From Herpetosiphonaceae bacterium (GTDB lineage: Bacteria > Chloroflexota > Chloroflexia > Chloroflexales > Herpetosiphonaceae), in the NCBI GenBank assembly GCA_013538855.1, contig JABXJS010000188.1:1-59368 (forward strand): a DNA stretch of 59,368 nt, written 5' to 3'. Below the pieces are notes generated by a model. The model saw only the letters and a list, made by a program, of their open reading frames with translations. It did no database searches and was not told where the DNA came from. A program made the position numbers and the translations under genes. Of the stretch, positions 31,640 through 41,207 are shown in pieces (within the stretch, counting starts at the first letter, position 1; each line of letters opens with the position of its first letter).

Positions 31640-33792
31640 TGCACACTGCACTTGTCGATTGGAGCACAATCCAGCGCCAGCTTAAAACCCGCAGCGGACA
31701 AGCATTTGGCCTGCTGGTGCTTGGGCTAGCGCTGTGGACCTGGATAGGCTATCTACCACCGCTTGCGAATACCAACGCAGGTGAGCAGGCGGTACGGCAG
31801 GCGCACCAACAGGTTGAAGCCCAGGCCGCCCTGCGCCTTGAGGCCACCTCCAGCGCCAGCATCCTTGATGGCCCACGCGGCGACTTTGAGCGCCGAGGCG
31901 CGCTGCTGCCCGAGCTGACACCCACCAAGCGCCAGGAGTCGGCCCAGAGCCTGGCCGCCGATGCTGATCTGCTAGCTGCCGTCGCCAGCAGCGCCGCCGC
32001 CGAGCGCCAAGCGCTACAGAGCTACGATGCTGCGCTTATGGCGCGCACCCGCGACCTTGGCCCTTTAGCAGAAACACTCCGTCCTGCCACATGGCCAATT
32101 GTCGAACATCTCAAGCTCTACCCACCACCGATCGGCGGTCGCTTCGATTGGCACCCACCTGATGCAAACTTTTTCACTCAGCGCGCCATGATCTTGCGCA
32201 GTGGTCCGCTCGACGCCCAAGTTCAGGCCGCAACCGAGATCGGACGCTCGACCTATGCGCTGCGCCAGCTGCGCGAGCTTGACGCAACCTATCGCCAGCT
32301 CCTCGACACCTATGCGGATACGCTCCAAGCTAAGCAAGCGCAATCAGCCCACCAGCCGACCAGCACAGAGATCGGCATAGCAGCGTTCGTTACGCTCTTG
32401 GGCTACGGTCTCCTCTTGCTGGCTGGACTTACGCTGCTGCCGCAGCTTGGCAGCTGGCGCACGCTCAGTGCAATTGTGCTACTTGGCCTGTGGTGGATGC
32501 TGCCATGGCTGCCGCTGGCGCTGCTTAGTGCCGCGCTGCTCGTCGGCTTCGTGGCCTGGCGACCAGGGCTGACGGGGGTGCTGCCGCTGATCAGCGTACC
32601 GTTGTACTACCGCCCGCGCACGCTGAACGAGCTGAGCTTCCCCCTTAATGAAACGCTCTTTGGGATCTGCGGACTAGGCTTGGCGCTGCATGCTTGTTGG
32701 GCTTGGCAGCGCGGGTGGCGACCGCCAGCTGGCTGGGCAAGCAGCCTATGGCGACGCTACAGCTGGGCTGGGTTGCTTAGCGTGGGGGTGATCGCCGCCG
32801 GAGCGCTCAGTCTCACAGCGCCGCTGTTGGTCGAGCAGCGCGTCGCACTGCGCGAGCTGCGCCGAACGATCATAGAGCCAGCGCTATGGGCAGTGGCTCT
32901 GCTTGTGCTCCTGCACCATGGCTATGTGCGCCGATCACAGCTGATCTGGGCCTTCACCGGCATGCAGGCATGGATTGCCACCGATGGCATTGTGCGGTTT
33001 ACGCTTGGGGAGGGGCGCTGGGCCACCGGCAGCATCCCGCGCATGATCGGCATTCTGCCTAGCTCAACAGCGCTCGGCGTCGAGCTAGGAGCAGCGTGCG
33101 CTGTTGCGCTAGCGCTGGCAGCGTGGCGTAGCGCTGGACCACAGCAGCGTGCCGCCCGGCTTGTGCTGCCAGCACTCGCGTTGGGCACGCTGCTCACCTT
33201 TACACGCGGGGCTTGGCTTGGTGTAGCGCTTGTCGGCGCAGGCAGCCTGCTGTTGACCCAGCGCTGGCGTGTTATCCTGGGCCTAGGCGGTAGTGCAGCC
33301 AGCGTTAGCCTTGCTGTAGCGCTGCTGCGGCCGGAGCTGCTCGGTCGCGTGCTGCGCTTAAACGAAGATACCGGCTCGGCCCGCCAAGAGATCTGGACCG
33401 GGGCCTGGAACGCCATCCAAGCTGCACCGTGGCAAGGCTCAGGGCTGGATCAGTTCGCCTATCTCGATGCACAGCGATTTAACATCCCACAGCTGCGCTT
33501 TCTCACTCTGGCGCACCCGCATAACCTTGTGCTTGACGTATGGCTCCAGCTTGGGCTAGCTGGGCTAGTGGTCGTTGGAGTGCTCATCGGGAGCAGCGGC
33601 TGGCGACTGTGGCACCAGCGCCGCAGTATGTGGTCATGGGCCGCGCTAGCGCTGCTAACCCAGCTCACGCTGCATGGAATGGTTGATCAAACCATGCTCG
33701 GTGGTGATGTATTCTATGTCTGGTGGATGCTTGTTGTGCTTGCTGCATGGCCAATGGCCGACGAGCGTAGTTTTGAACAGGAGGATGTATGA
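31639..33792 (+). CDS. O-antigen ligase/polymerase-like membrane protein
   Basis: The 717-residue protein has one N-terminal helix and a ~190-residue helical, probably extracytoplasmic domain rich in Ala, Gln and Arg (about 45-240). About ten further membrane helices follow. The Wzy_C family motifs are present: TFTRGAWLG near 525, then SARQEIWTGAWNAIQAAPWQ and LAHPHNLVLDVWLQLGLAG. Such enzymes join polysaccharide chains to lipid or protein on the outer membrane face. The large N-terminal insert is not typical of WaaL. It overlaps genes on both sides (TGATG and ATGA). Confidence 0.82.
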   Translation: MHTALVDWSTIQRQLKTRSGQAFGLLVLGLALWTWIGYLPPLANTNAGEQAVRQAHQQVEAQAALRLEATSSASILDGPRGDFERRGALLPELTPTKRQESAQSLAADADLLAAVASSAAAERQALQSYDAALMARTRDLGPLAETLRPATWPIVEHLKLYPPPIGGRFDWHPPDANFFTQRAMILRSGPLDAQVQAATEIGRSTYALRQLRELDATYRQLLDTYADTLQAKQAQSAHQPTSTEIGIAAFVTLLGYGLLLLAGLTLLPQLGSWRTLSAIVLLGLWWMLPWLPLALLSAALLVGFVAWRPGLTGVLPLISVPLYYRPRTLNELSFPLNETLFGICGLGLALHACWAWQRGWRPPAGWASSLWRRYSWAGLLSVGVIAAGALSLTAPLLVEQRVALRELRRTIIEPALWAVALLVLLHHGYVRRSQLIWAFTGMQAWIATDGIVRFTLGEGRWATGSIPRMIGILPSSTALGVELGAACAVALALAAWRSAGPQQRAARLVLPALALGTLLTFTRGAWLGVALVGAGSLLLTQRWRVILGLGGSAASVSLAVALLRPELLGRVLRLNEDTGSARQEIWTGAWNAIQAAPWQGSGLDQFAYLDAQRFNIPQLRFLTLAHPHNLVLDVWLQLGLAGLVVVGVLIGSSGWRLWHQRRSMWSWAALALLTQLTLHGMVDQTMLGGDVFYVWWMLVVLAAWPMADERSFEQEDV

Positions 33793-34145
33793 GTGATGGA
33801 TACTGGTCACTACAGTGTCGGGTCACGCTGCCAGTCGAGCAGCGCGATCGGCTAGAGCGCCTGTGCCGCCAGCGCGGTCAGGAGATCAGCGATGTAATCA
33901 GCGAGATTGTGCTTGCCCACCTTGAGGAGATCAGCGAAGACCAGCTCGCCGAGCCGCTGCAGAGTCCACCTGAAATGTCCCTGCCCGAGCAGCTGCGCCA
34001 GCATGAGCGCGAGCTGCGCCGACTGCGGATGCGCCAAAGTACCCTTGGCAGCGCTGCCCCAAGCTGGCTGGCTGGCTACATCAAAGACATTGAGCTGGAG
34101 ATTGTGGACCTGCGCCAGCGCATAGCCGAGCAGAGCGCATCATGA
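33789..34145 (+). CDS. Small RHH-like/coiled-coil protein
   Basis: The 118-residue product has an N-terminal segment (LQCRVTLPVEQRDRLERLCR, then EISDVISEIVLAHL) that looks like a ribbon-helix-helix DNA-binding fold. A charged coiled coil follows (QLRQHERELRRLRMRQ) and a C-terminal helix. It could be a transcription regulator or structural partner. Start and stop each overlap the neighbour by 4 bases (ATGA). Confidence 0.6.
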   Translation: MSDGYWSLQCRVTLPVEQRDRLERLCRQRGQEISDVISEIVLAHLEEISEDQLAEPLQSPPEMSLPEQLRQHERELRRLRMRQSTLGSAAPSWLAGYIKDIELEIVDLRQRIAEQSAS

Positions 34146-34933
34146 GCCTACAGGATCAGGTGGCGCTTGTTACCGGCGCGTCGAGCGGGATTGGTGCAGC
34201 GGTTGCTCGGCATCTCGGCCGAGCTAACGCCAAGGTTGTGCTTGCCGCACGCAACCAGAGCGCACTTGCGCGTGTCGCCCGCGAAGTTGTAGCCCTTGGT
34301 GGTCAGGCGCTGATCCAGCCCACCGATGTGCGCGACGCTACGCAGTGCCAGCGGCTAATCCAGCGTGCGCAGGAGCAGTGGGGCCGTCTCGACATCCTCA
34401 TCAACAATGCCGGCTTAGGCTTCAGTAATCCTGTTGGTCAGCTCGATCCAGACGAGGTGCGGCAACAGATCGAGACAAATCTCCTTGGGGTTATTTGGTG
34501 CAGCAATGCGGCAGTGCCGCTCATGCGCCAACAGCGTAGCGGGACAATCATTAATATCGGATCAGTTGCAGGACGCATTGGCATGCCCACAACCAGCGTC
34601 TACAGTGCGACGAAGTTTGGGCTTGATGGATTCACCCAAAGCCTGCACAGTGAAGTAGCAGCGCATGGCATCGACGTTGTGCTACTTAACCCAGGCTTTG
34701 TAGCCACCGACTTCAGTCGACGAGCGTCGCGCGGCGGCCCAGACGACCGTCTGCGGCCAGGCCCAGAGCTGACTGCAGACGAAGTTGCACTGGCGGTGAT
34801 GCGGCTGATCGAACATCCACAGCGCCAGCAAGTCATTAGCTGGCACTATCGGCTAATCACCGGGGTGCAGCGCTTTGCACCAGGGGTGGTTGCGCAAATT
34901 TTAGCGCGGGTTGGGCGGCGCATTGCCGGTTAA
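34142..34933 (+). CDS. Short-chain dehydrogenase/reductase
   Basis: A 263-residue classical SDR: NAD(P)-binding TGASSGIGAAVA (13-24), NNAG, catalytic Ser in INIGSVAGRIG, and YSATK with Tyr and Lys. C-terminal residues resemble the DltE/YdfG-type group. The Arg in LAARNQS after strand 2 suggests NADP preference. Substrate unknown. It ends the four-gene overlapping operon and is followed by a bidirectional terminator. Confidence 0.9.
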   Translation: MSLQDQVALVTGASSGIGAAVARHLGRANAKVVLAARNQSALARVAREVVALGGQALIQPTDVRDATQCQRLIQRAQEQWGRLDILINNAGLGFSNPVGQLDPDEVRQQIETNLLGVIWCSNAAVPLMRQQRSGTIINIGSVAGRIGMPTTSVYSATKFGLDGFTQSLHSEVAAHGIDVVLLNPGFVATDFSRRASRGGPDDRLRPGPELTADEVALAVMRLIEHPQRQQVISWHYRLITGVQRFAPGVVAQILARVGRRIAG

Positions 34934-34939
34934 AGAAAG

Positions 34940-34970
34940 CCCGCGCGATGGAAATCCCCCATCGCGCGGG
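34940..34970. terminator. Bidirectional terminator between SDR and surface protein genes
   Basis: A perfect 11-bp stem (CCCGCGCGATG/CATCGCGCGGG) with a 9-base loop, 7 bases after the SDR stop and 30 after the opposing stop. Tails: TTGCTTG on plus, CTTTCTTTAACC on minus. Confidence 0.85.
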
Positions 34971-34999
34971 TTGCTTGATCTAGCCTAGCAGGGTTGCGC

Positions 35000-37900
35000 T
35001 TAGGGCTGAATCGGCGTGTATGGCAGCAGCGGAATATACGACTTAATGGGGATCGTATAGGTTGCTGCGGCGTGTTGTATATCGATCGCCACAGAGCTTT
35101 GCGTGATCTCGGCGGTGTTCGTGTACGTGGTAAACGCAGTATCGGCCGAGTCAATCCGCGCTTTGAAGATCAAGACCACCGAGCCATAGATCGGCGAGCC
35201 AGTCGGCGGATCAACCCGCGCTGGCACCGTCACATTCCACGTTAGCGTGCCACCACTAATGGTCGGTTGATCGCCCTGCACCATGCTCACAAACGACATA
35301 TTAGCCGGGAGCACATCGCGCACCGAGGCCGTGATTGTTTCAAAGTTAGGATTGGCGATGACAATCTGGTAGATCATATCGTCGCCCACCTCGCCGATTG
35401 GCGATGCAACCGCCTTAGACAGTGATGGAGACGTTGGGCAGAGCCGAATTGTTGGCTCTTCCACGCCCTCTTTGCGTGGAATGATGCCGTAGGGCGTCGT
35501 CGCGTCAACAGCTGTTTGCAAGTTAGCCCACGTATTGCCAACCTCGATCTGGGCCTCCATGAAAATTTGGCCGGCGTTGCCGCCAGTCTCTGCAGGCACA
35601 TCAAGGTTGTACCAGCGCAGCAGGGTCGAGCCATCAGCCTGTGGCAGCGCCATTGGCACACGTCGGCCTGTAGTGCCAATATACTTCAGACCAATGGGTA
35701 AGCGGACAGTCACATCTGTCTGCGGATAGTTATGCACATTGGTGTTATAGAGCGTCACACGATAGGTGCGCCGATCACCAGGCACAGCGCACGCCGTGTT
35801 ATCCAGCACCGGCTCCGACGTAATCAATGCGGCCACATTGATCTTGGGGGCGGCCATGTTAATCGTTTGACCATTGTACTCTTGCATCAGGCAGGTGCCG
35901 ATACAGTCAGTGGTGGCCGCCACGCCGGTTGCATACATCAAAGCCTGAATATTGCTGACCACCGTTTGCGACGAGCGCACAAGCACCAAGACCTGAGCGG
36001 TTGTATCAGGGGCAACGGAGTCCAGTAGCCAGTTGAGGCGCACAGCACCACCAGGCTCAACCGCTTGCGTTGGCGCAGTCTGGATAGGCGATCCGGGGGC
36101 AATCCCAACATACTCAAAATCTAAAGGCAGGATCATGGTCACAGCCATTGTGCCAGAAGAGAGGGTATCGTCAAGATTTTGTAGCGAGATGCGGTAGAAG
36201 AACTGATCACGCAGACCGACCACAGGCCGCTCGGGGTCCAAGCGATAGCGCACAAACGCATTATCGCAGACCAGGCTCACAGTTGCTCCGACAGGCGGAA
36301 CAAAATGAATAATGGTACCTTGATCAACATCGAACACTGCTTCATTGAACAGATCGGCAGGAACGCACGCAGTGGTGGATATCCGCGCCACAAAGACTAC
36401 TTGAATCGTCTCACCGGGGGAAACATTGACGACAGGCCAATACACCCTAGAACCAGTCACAGTTGGTGTCAGGGAGTAGCCACTGACGGTATGATCATAG
36501 ACCATACGCGTGGGCAGGTAATCGACAATACCCGCGATGTAGTCGGTCAGCTCATTATTGGTGAGCGTCAAGGTAAACTCCACCATGTCATTTGGCCCGG
36601 CTGAAGCCACATCGGCCGTCTTGGTCATGGTGATATTGGGGTTGATCTTTAAGCACAACCGATTCTTACTGCCACTGACATCTATCGACTCGGGATCTTT
36701 CTCGGCTAAGGCGTAAAAGCAGTAGTTGATATAGTCTCTGCCGGCATCCACCAAAATGTTGAATGTGATAATGACAGTACCGTTGGCTGGCACCACAATG
36801 CCACCCACCCACTCGATCTTGCCCGCCGACCCATTGACGACAGTATCTGGCTCACGCGCCGCGCCAGCCACCACCGCCGAGCCAGCCACATAGCTAAAGT
36901 TTGCGTCGCTTTCGGTGGGAAAATTCAGCCACACACGATCAAGCGCAGCATCGATAGGCGCAAGATTATTAATCATGATGGTCATGGGGAAGCTATCGCC
37001 CCTGCGAACCGAGTAGACCCCCGTCGAAATCATCTGATCAGTTGCTGGCGATGTGAGTGACACAACCAAGCGCGGCTTAAGATTAACTTTCACTTCCACT
37101 GGCACGCTGCTACACGCCGCAGGCACAGGGCTTGGCACAACAAGGTGCGCGCTGCCCACCAAGTCGGACTGATACCCCGCCTGCAGGCGCAGTGTGAATA
37201 TACGCTCTTGGTACTCGGTTCTCGAAGCGGCCGGCATATCGAACGTCCAGACGGCTGTTCCGTTCGGTGGTGAAGGGTCTGTCGAGAGCGCAGGTATCGC
37301 CGACCCGCTCACATAGCTAGCATTATCTTGGATATCATACTCAAGCCGCACGCCGGTCAGCGGCTGCTCCCAGTTGCTGCGAACTTTGAGCGTGACCGTG
37401 GTGTACTGTCCATAAATAATATTATTGGGACTGTATGCGGCGGGCATCAGCGTTAAAGGAAGAACAACCCCGATCGTGGCTGTTTTACCATAGATCGCTG
37501 TTCGCGAGCTGTTGACAACAGGCATTTCTGCGCTAGTAACATAGTAGGTCTTATTATCCATCGAGAGACAGTTACGATTCGACGGGTACACATCAAGCCG
37601 CCGATACGTTACGGTGTACTGAACGCTCGCACCGATTGGCAGCGACCCTACATTCCATGTCACCGCCGAGGATGAGACATCGGGATTGCCAGTGGCTGCG
37701 ACATACTCGCTGGCGATTGGCACAACATCGGTGAGCACTGTATTGGTAGCATTGATCGCATCAATACGGCTCATATTCTTGAGCGTAATCGTAAACGTGC
37801 CCGTCTCAAGCGGAAAGATTTTTAAGTTCGGCGCTGCCGTTTTTTCGATGATAAACAGCGGCCCCATCAGCGTTGAGGAGTTGGTAGCCTGAACAGCATT

Positions 37901-38656
37901 TTGGCCACCCTCGGTCAATACGGCCGAGCCAGCCGGTCGCAAGGGATCACGTTCAGCCAGCGGAATCGTCTTCAGTGAAGCATTAAGCCGCACAACAAAG
38001 CTCCCACGTTGATTGGGAGCCAGGCTGCCAATTGAGAACTCAAGCCCGATACCACCCGTTCCTGAGCTACGCTGGATAAATGTGACCTGTGGCCCCACAA
38101 CACTTTCAGGGATAAACCCACACTCGGTTGCGGGCAGCGCACAGAACAGCACTTTCCCAGTAGTCTCAGTATAGTTAAAGTCACTCCATGTTGTCCGCAA
38201 GACTAAATTCTCTAGCGGTGCACCAGTTGTATTGGTATAGATATATGTGTAGCTCACCACGTCGCCTGGACGAATCTGCGGGCTAACCGCAATGGCAAGC
38301 TTACTGGTATCCACGTGAATATCCGCTGGTAGGGCTGGAGCGCTCGCGGCAGGCTGTGCTGCTGGGGGCACAAGCGGCTGCGCAGTTGGCTGCACGTGCG
38401 CTGGCTGGTCGGTCTCAACCACACGATCAATCAGCGTGGTTGTAGCTGTCATTGGGGTCGATGGAGCCGCCGCTGAGGTTTTGGTTGATGCCCCAACGCT
38501 CGCGTTGGGCTGGGGTGAGTCGATCAGAGTAGACGCTACCTGAGCCTCTAATGGCTGCGCCTGAGCAACAAAGGCTCCTTGCGCTAGCGATACAAGTAGT
38601 ATCAACATTAGCACCATTGAACTTAGGCGCTGAATACGGCGAGAACGGATGTTCAT
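35000..38656 (-). CDS. Large secreted DUF11-repeat surface protein
   Basis: The 1218-residue protein starts with a signal peptide (basic NIRSRR, hydrophobic MVLMLILLVSL, AQA cleavage site), then an Ala/Pro/Thr-rich linker. At least six DUF11-type beta-sandwich repeats follow, typified by TVTYRR, VEFTLTLTNN and YQIVIANPNF and often containing TKT or SKA at the repeat start. These domains are common in bacterial cell-surface or sheath proteins. No LPXTG motif, SLH domain or membrane anchor is seen. The C-terminus IPLLPYTPIQP is proline-rich. The start has GGAGG before ATG, and lower GC content than its neighbours is visible through much of the gene. Confidence 0.85.
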   Translation of the reverse strand: MNIRSRRIQRLSSMVLMLILLVSLAQGAFVAQAQPLEAQVASTLIDSPQPNASVGASTKTSAAAPSTPMTATTTLIDRVVETDQPAHVQPTAQPLVPPAAQPAASAPALPADIHVDTSKLAIAVSPQIRPGDVVSYTYIYTNTTGAPLENLVLRTTWSDFNYTETTGKVLFCALPATECGFIPESVVGPQVTFIQRSSGTGGIGLEFSIGSLAPNQRGSFVVRLNASLKTIPLAERDPLRPAGSAVLTEGGQNAVQATNSSTLMGPLFIIEKTAAPNLKIFPLETGTFTITLKNMSRIDAINATNTVLTDVVPIASEYVAATGNPDVSSSAVTWNVGSLPIGASVQYTVTYRRLDVYPSNRNCLSMDNKTYYVTSAEMPVVNSSRTAIYGKTATIGVVLPLTLMPAAYSPNNIIYGQYTTVTLKVRSNWEQPLTGVRLEYDIQDNASYVSGSAIPALSTDPSPPNGTAVWTFDMPAASRTEYQERIFTLRLQAGYQSDLVGSAHLVVPSPVPAACSSVPVEVKVNLKPRLVVSLTSPATDQMISTGVYSVRRGDSFPMTIMINNLAPIDAALDRVWLNFPTESDANFSYVAGSAVVAGAAREPDTVVNGSAGKIEWVGGIVVPANGTVIITFNILVDAGRDYINYCFYALAEKDPESIDVSGSKNRLCLKINPNITMTKTADVASAGPNDMVEFTLTLTNNELTDYIAGIVDYLPTRMVYDHTVSGYSLTPTVTGSRVYWPVVNVSPGETIQVVFVARISTTACVPADLFNEAVFDVDQGTIIHFVPPVGATVSLVCDNAFVRYRLDPERPVVGLRDQFFYRISLQNLDDTLSSGTMAVTMILPLDFEYVGIAPGSPIQTAPTQAVEPGGAVRLNWLLDSVAPDTTAQVLVLVRSSQTVVSNIQALMYATGVAATTDCIGTCLMQEYNGQTINMAAPKINVAALITSEPVLDNTACAVPGDRRTYRVTLYNTNVHNYPQTDVTVRLPIGLKYIGTTGRRVPMALPQADGSTLLRWYNLDVPAETGGNAGQIFMEAQIEVGNTWANLQTAVDATTPYGIIPRKEGVEEPTIRLCPTSPSLSKAVASPIGEVGDDMIYQIVIANPNFETITASVRDVLPANMSFVSMVQGDQPTISGGTLTWNVTVPARVDPPTGSPIYGSVVLIFKARIDSADTAFTTYTNTAEITQSSVAIDIQHAAATYTIPIKSYIPLLPYTPIQP

Positions 38657-38845
38657 AACACTCCTCCACAAAATGTGTTTTGGATAGCAGGCAGCTCTCC
38701 ACCTAAGATAGATACACAGCTAATCATGCCAGCAATGCCTCTTCCCATCAGAACGATGGCCTGCGTCTAAACGCAAGCCGGCTAGCCCGCAAGCTAGCAA
38801 CAGTATGCACCTCTTCGGTGCCCGTATGGAATTTTGACGCATGTA
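38657..38845 (-). promoter_or_regulatory. Structured 5' leader of the surface protein gene
   Basis: The minus-strand leader holds four successive hairpins: GCACC/GGTGC, GCTAGC/GCTAGC, GGCTTGCGT/ACGCAGGCC with loop TTAG, and CCATC/GATGG. It runs about 190 bases from a predicted start site to the ATG. It does not match a riboswitch class that I can recall; c-di-GMP-I, glycine and cobalamin cores are absent. A cis-regulatory RNA or mRNA-stabilising leader is likely. Confidence 0.5.
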
Positions 38846-38861
38846 GCTCGAATGGTATCAT
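38834..38861 (+). promoter_or_regulatory. tlyA: Promoter of tlyA
   Basis: TTGACG (38834-38839), 16-base spacer, and extended TGG-TATCAT (-10 at 38856-38861). Its -10 overlaps the -10 of the opposing promoter. Confidence 0.65.
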
Positions 38862-38879
38862 GGCTGTAGAATCTGTCAA
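38852..38879 (-). promoter_or_regulatory. Promoter of the surface protein gene
   Basis: On the minus strand TTGACA (38879-38874), a 16-base spacer and TACCAT (38857-38852), with TGA just before the -10. It faces the tlyA promoter, and the two -10 hexamers share two bases. Confidence 0.6.
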
Positions 38880-38924
38880 CTATACGCTAGTACGGTCCAT
38901 CTGTGTTACAGGAATAGCACCGCT

Positions 38925-39743
38925 ATGAAAAAACAACGGCTCGATGTGGTTCTCGTCCAGCGTGCGCTAGCGCCCAGTCGCGCCAAGGCGCAGGCATTAA
39001 TTATGGCTGGAGCAGTGCAGGTCGAGGGCCAGCCGCATGTCAAGGCTGGCCTCTTGGTCGATCCGGCTGTGCCAATCCACATCCGTCAGTCGCTGCCGTA
39101 TGTCGGGCGCGGCGGCCTGAAGCTTGCCCATGCCCTGGACGCTTTTCAGCTTGATCCTAGCGATGTTGTGGGGCTTGACGTTGGTGCATGCACTGGTGGC
39201 TTTACCGATGTGCTGCTGCAGCGCGGGGCGCGGCGTGTGTATGCTGTTGATGTGGGCTATGGTCAGCTTGACTGGCGGCTGCGCCAGGATGCGCGAGTTG
39301 TGGTCCTAGAGCGCACCAATATTCGCTATCTTGAGGCGCTACCAGCAGATGCAGCGACAGCCGAGCCTGTGCAAGCCGACTGCGGCGTTGTTGATGTATC
39401 CTTTATCTCACTGGCGCTTGTACTCCCTGCCATGCAGCGGCTGCTTACACCAACGGCTTGGATTGTGGCGCTGATCAAGCCGCAGTTTGAGGCCGGCCCA
39501 GAGCATGTTGGGAAAGGCGGCATCGTGCGTGATCCAGCCATCCATCACATGGTGCTCACGCACGTTCAAGAGCAGGCAGCGCGCCTCGGCCTCGCGATGG
39601 CCCAGCTGACGCGCTCGCCGATCACCGGCGCAGAGGGCAACGTCGAGTTTTTGGCGCACTTTGCACCTGCACCCACACCAAGCGTGAGCGCCGCCAGCAT
39701 TGAGCAATGCGTGCAGCCGCCACAAACGACAGCACAGCTATAA
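38925..39743 (+). CDS. tlyA: TlyA family rRNA 2'-O-methyltransferase
   Basis: The 272-residue protein has an N-terminal S4 RNA-binding domain (RLDVVLVQRALAPSRAKAQA) and an FtsJ-like methyltransferase domain. SAM motif LDVGACTGGFTDVLLQ is near 85-100, and the K-D-K-E tetrad is traceable in GRGGLKL, DVSFIS, LIKPQFE and GAEGNVEF. TlyA 2'-O-methylates cytidines in 16S and 23S rRNA, which affects capreomycin sensitivity in mycobacteria. It carries a ~30-residue C-terminal extension rich in Ala, Pro and Thr. The M50-like peptidase gene follows by 32 bases. Confidence 0.93.
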   Translation: MKKQRLDVVLVQRALAPSRAKAQALIMAGAVQVEGQPHVKAGLLVDPAVPIHIRQSLPYVGRGGLKLAHALDAFQLDPSDVVGLDVGACTGGFTDVLLQRGARRVYAVDVGYGQLDWRLRQDARVVVLERTNIRYLEALPADAATAEPVQADCGVVDVSFISLALVLPAMQRLLTPTAWIVALIKPQFEAGPEHVGKGGIVRDPAIHHMVLTHVQEQAARLGLAMAQLTRSPITGAEGNVEFLAHFAPAPTPSVSAASIEQCVQPPQTTAQL

Positions 39744-39775
39744 GCTAGCCGCAGCTAGCAGGCGTAGGAGATTGT

Positions 39776-40429
39776 ATGCTACCACAAGGTTTTGACCCGG
39801 CCGCCCAGATTGGGCCACCACGCAACGAGCTTTTGGAGTTTGCGAAGGCTTGGGTCGGCACCACGATTGCCTTTACCTTACTCTACCGCAACAGTGATTT
39901 CACAGCCTATACAAGCTTGACGTTTGTGGCGATCACGATGGCCATCGCCGCCGGAGCCGGTATCATCCTGCATGAGCTTGGTCATCGCGTCATGGCACGC
40001 CGCTTCGGCAGCCAAGCCCACTTTGTGGCCAACGATCAGATGCTGGTCATCTCCATCCTACTGGCCTTCACCGGGTTTCTGATCGCAGCCCCTGGCGCGG
40101 TCTGGCACCGCCGACTGCCCAAGCGCGAGACAGGTATCATCGCCGCTGCTGGCCCTGTGGTGAATATTGTGCTGGCGGCCTTCTTTTTAATCGGACTGCC
40201 GCTATTCAATCAGCTCGACAACATCTATCTTTGGTCGATCTGCTACTTTGGATACTCAATCAACGCCTTGCTGGGGGTGTTTAACCTCATCCCGCTAGGG
40301 CCGATCGATGGTGCGAAGATTCTTAACTGGGATCTGGCTGTGTTTATCGGGCTGGCGGCAATCGGTGGGCTGTTGTTTGTGCTACCCTATCTCGCGTTTG
40401 CGAAAGATTTGTTCGCCTTTGGATTTTGA
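39776..40429 (+). CDS. M50 (site-2 protease-like) membrane metallopeptidase
   Basis: The 217-residue protein has about six membrane helices. The zinc motif HELGH is at 66-70, and the second M50 motif with the third zinc ligand reads NLIPLGPIDGAKIL. These define short site-2-protease-like enzymes that cut substrates in the membrane. No PDZ domain is present. The substrate is unknown. tpiA follows 13 bases later, so it is probably co-transcribed. Confidence 0.85.
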   Translation: MLPQGFDPAAQIGPPRNELLEFAKAWVGTTIAFTLLYRNSDFTAYTSLTFVAITMAIAAGAGIILHELGHRVMARRFGSQAHFVANDQMLVISILLAFTGFLIAAPGAVWHRRLPKRETGIIAAAGPVVNIVLAAFFLIGLPLFNQLDNIYLWSICYFGYSINALLGVFNLIPLGPIDGAKILNWDLAVFIGLAAIGGLLFVLPYLAFAKDLFAFGF

Positions 40430-40442
40430 AAAGGAGTTCTGC

Positions 40443-41203
<761 letters not shown>

Positions 41204-41207
<4 letters not shown>

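Noticed and set aside
38657-38845. c-di-GMP, glycine or cobalamin riboswitch
   Set aside because: Hairpins are present but the conserved cores of these classes are absent.
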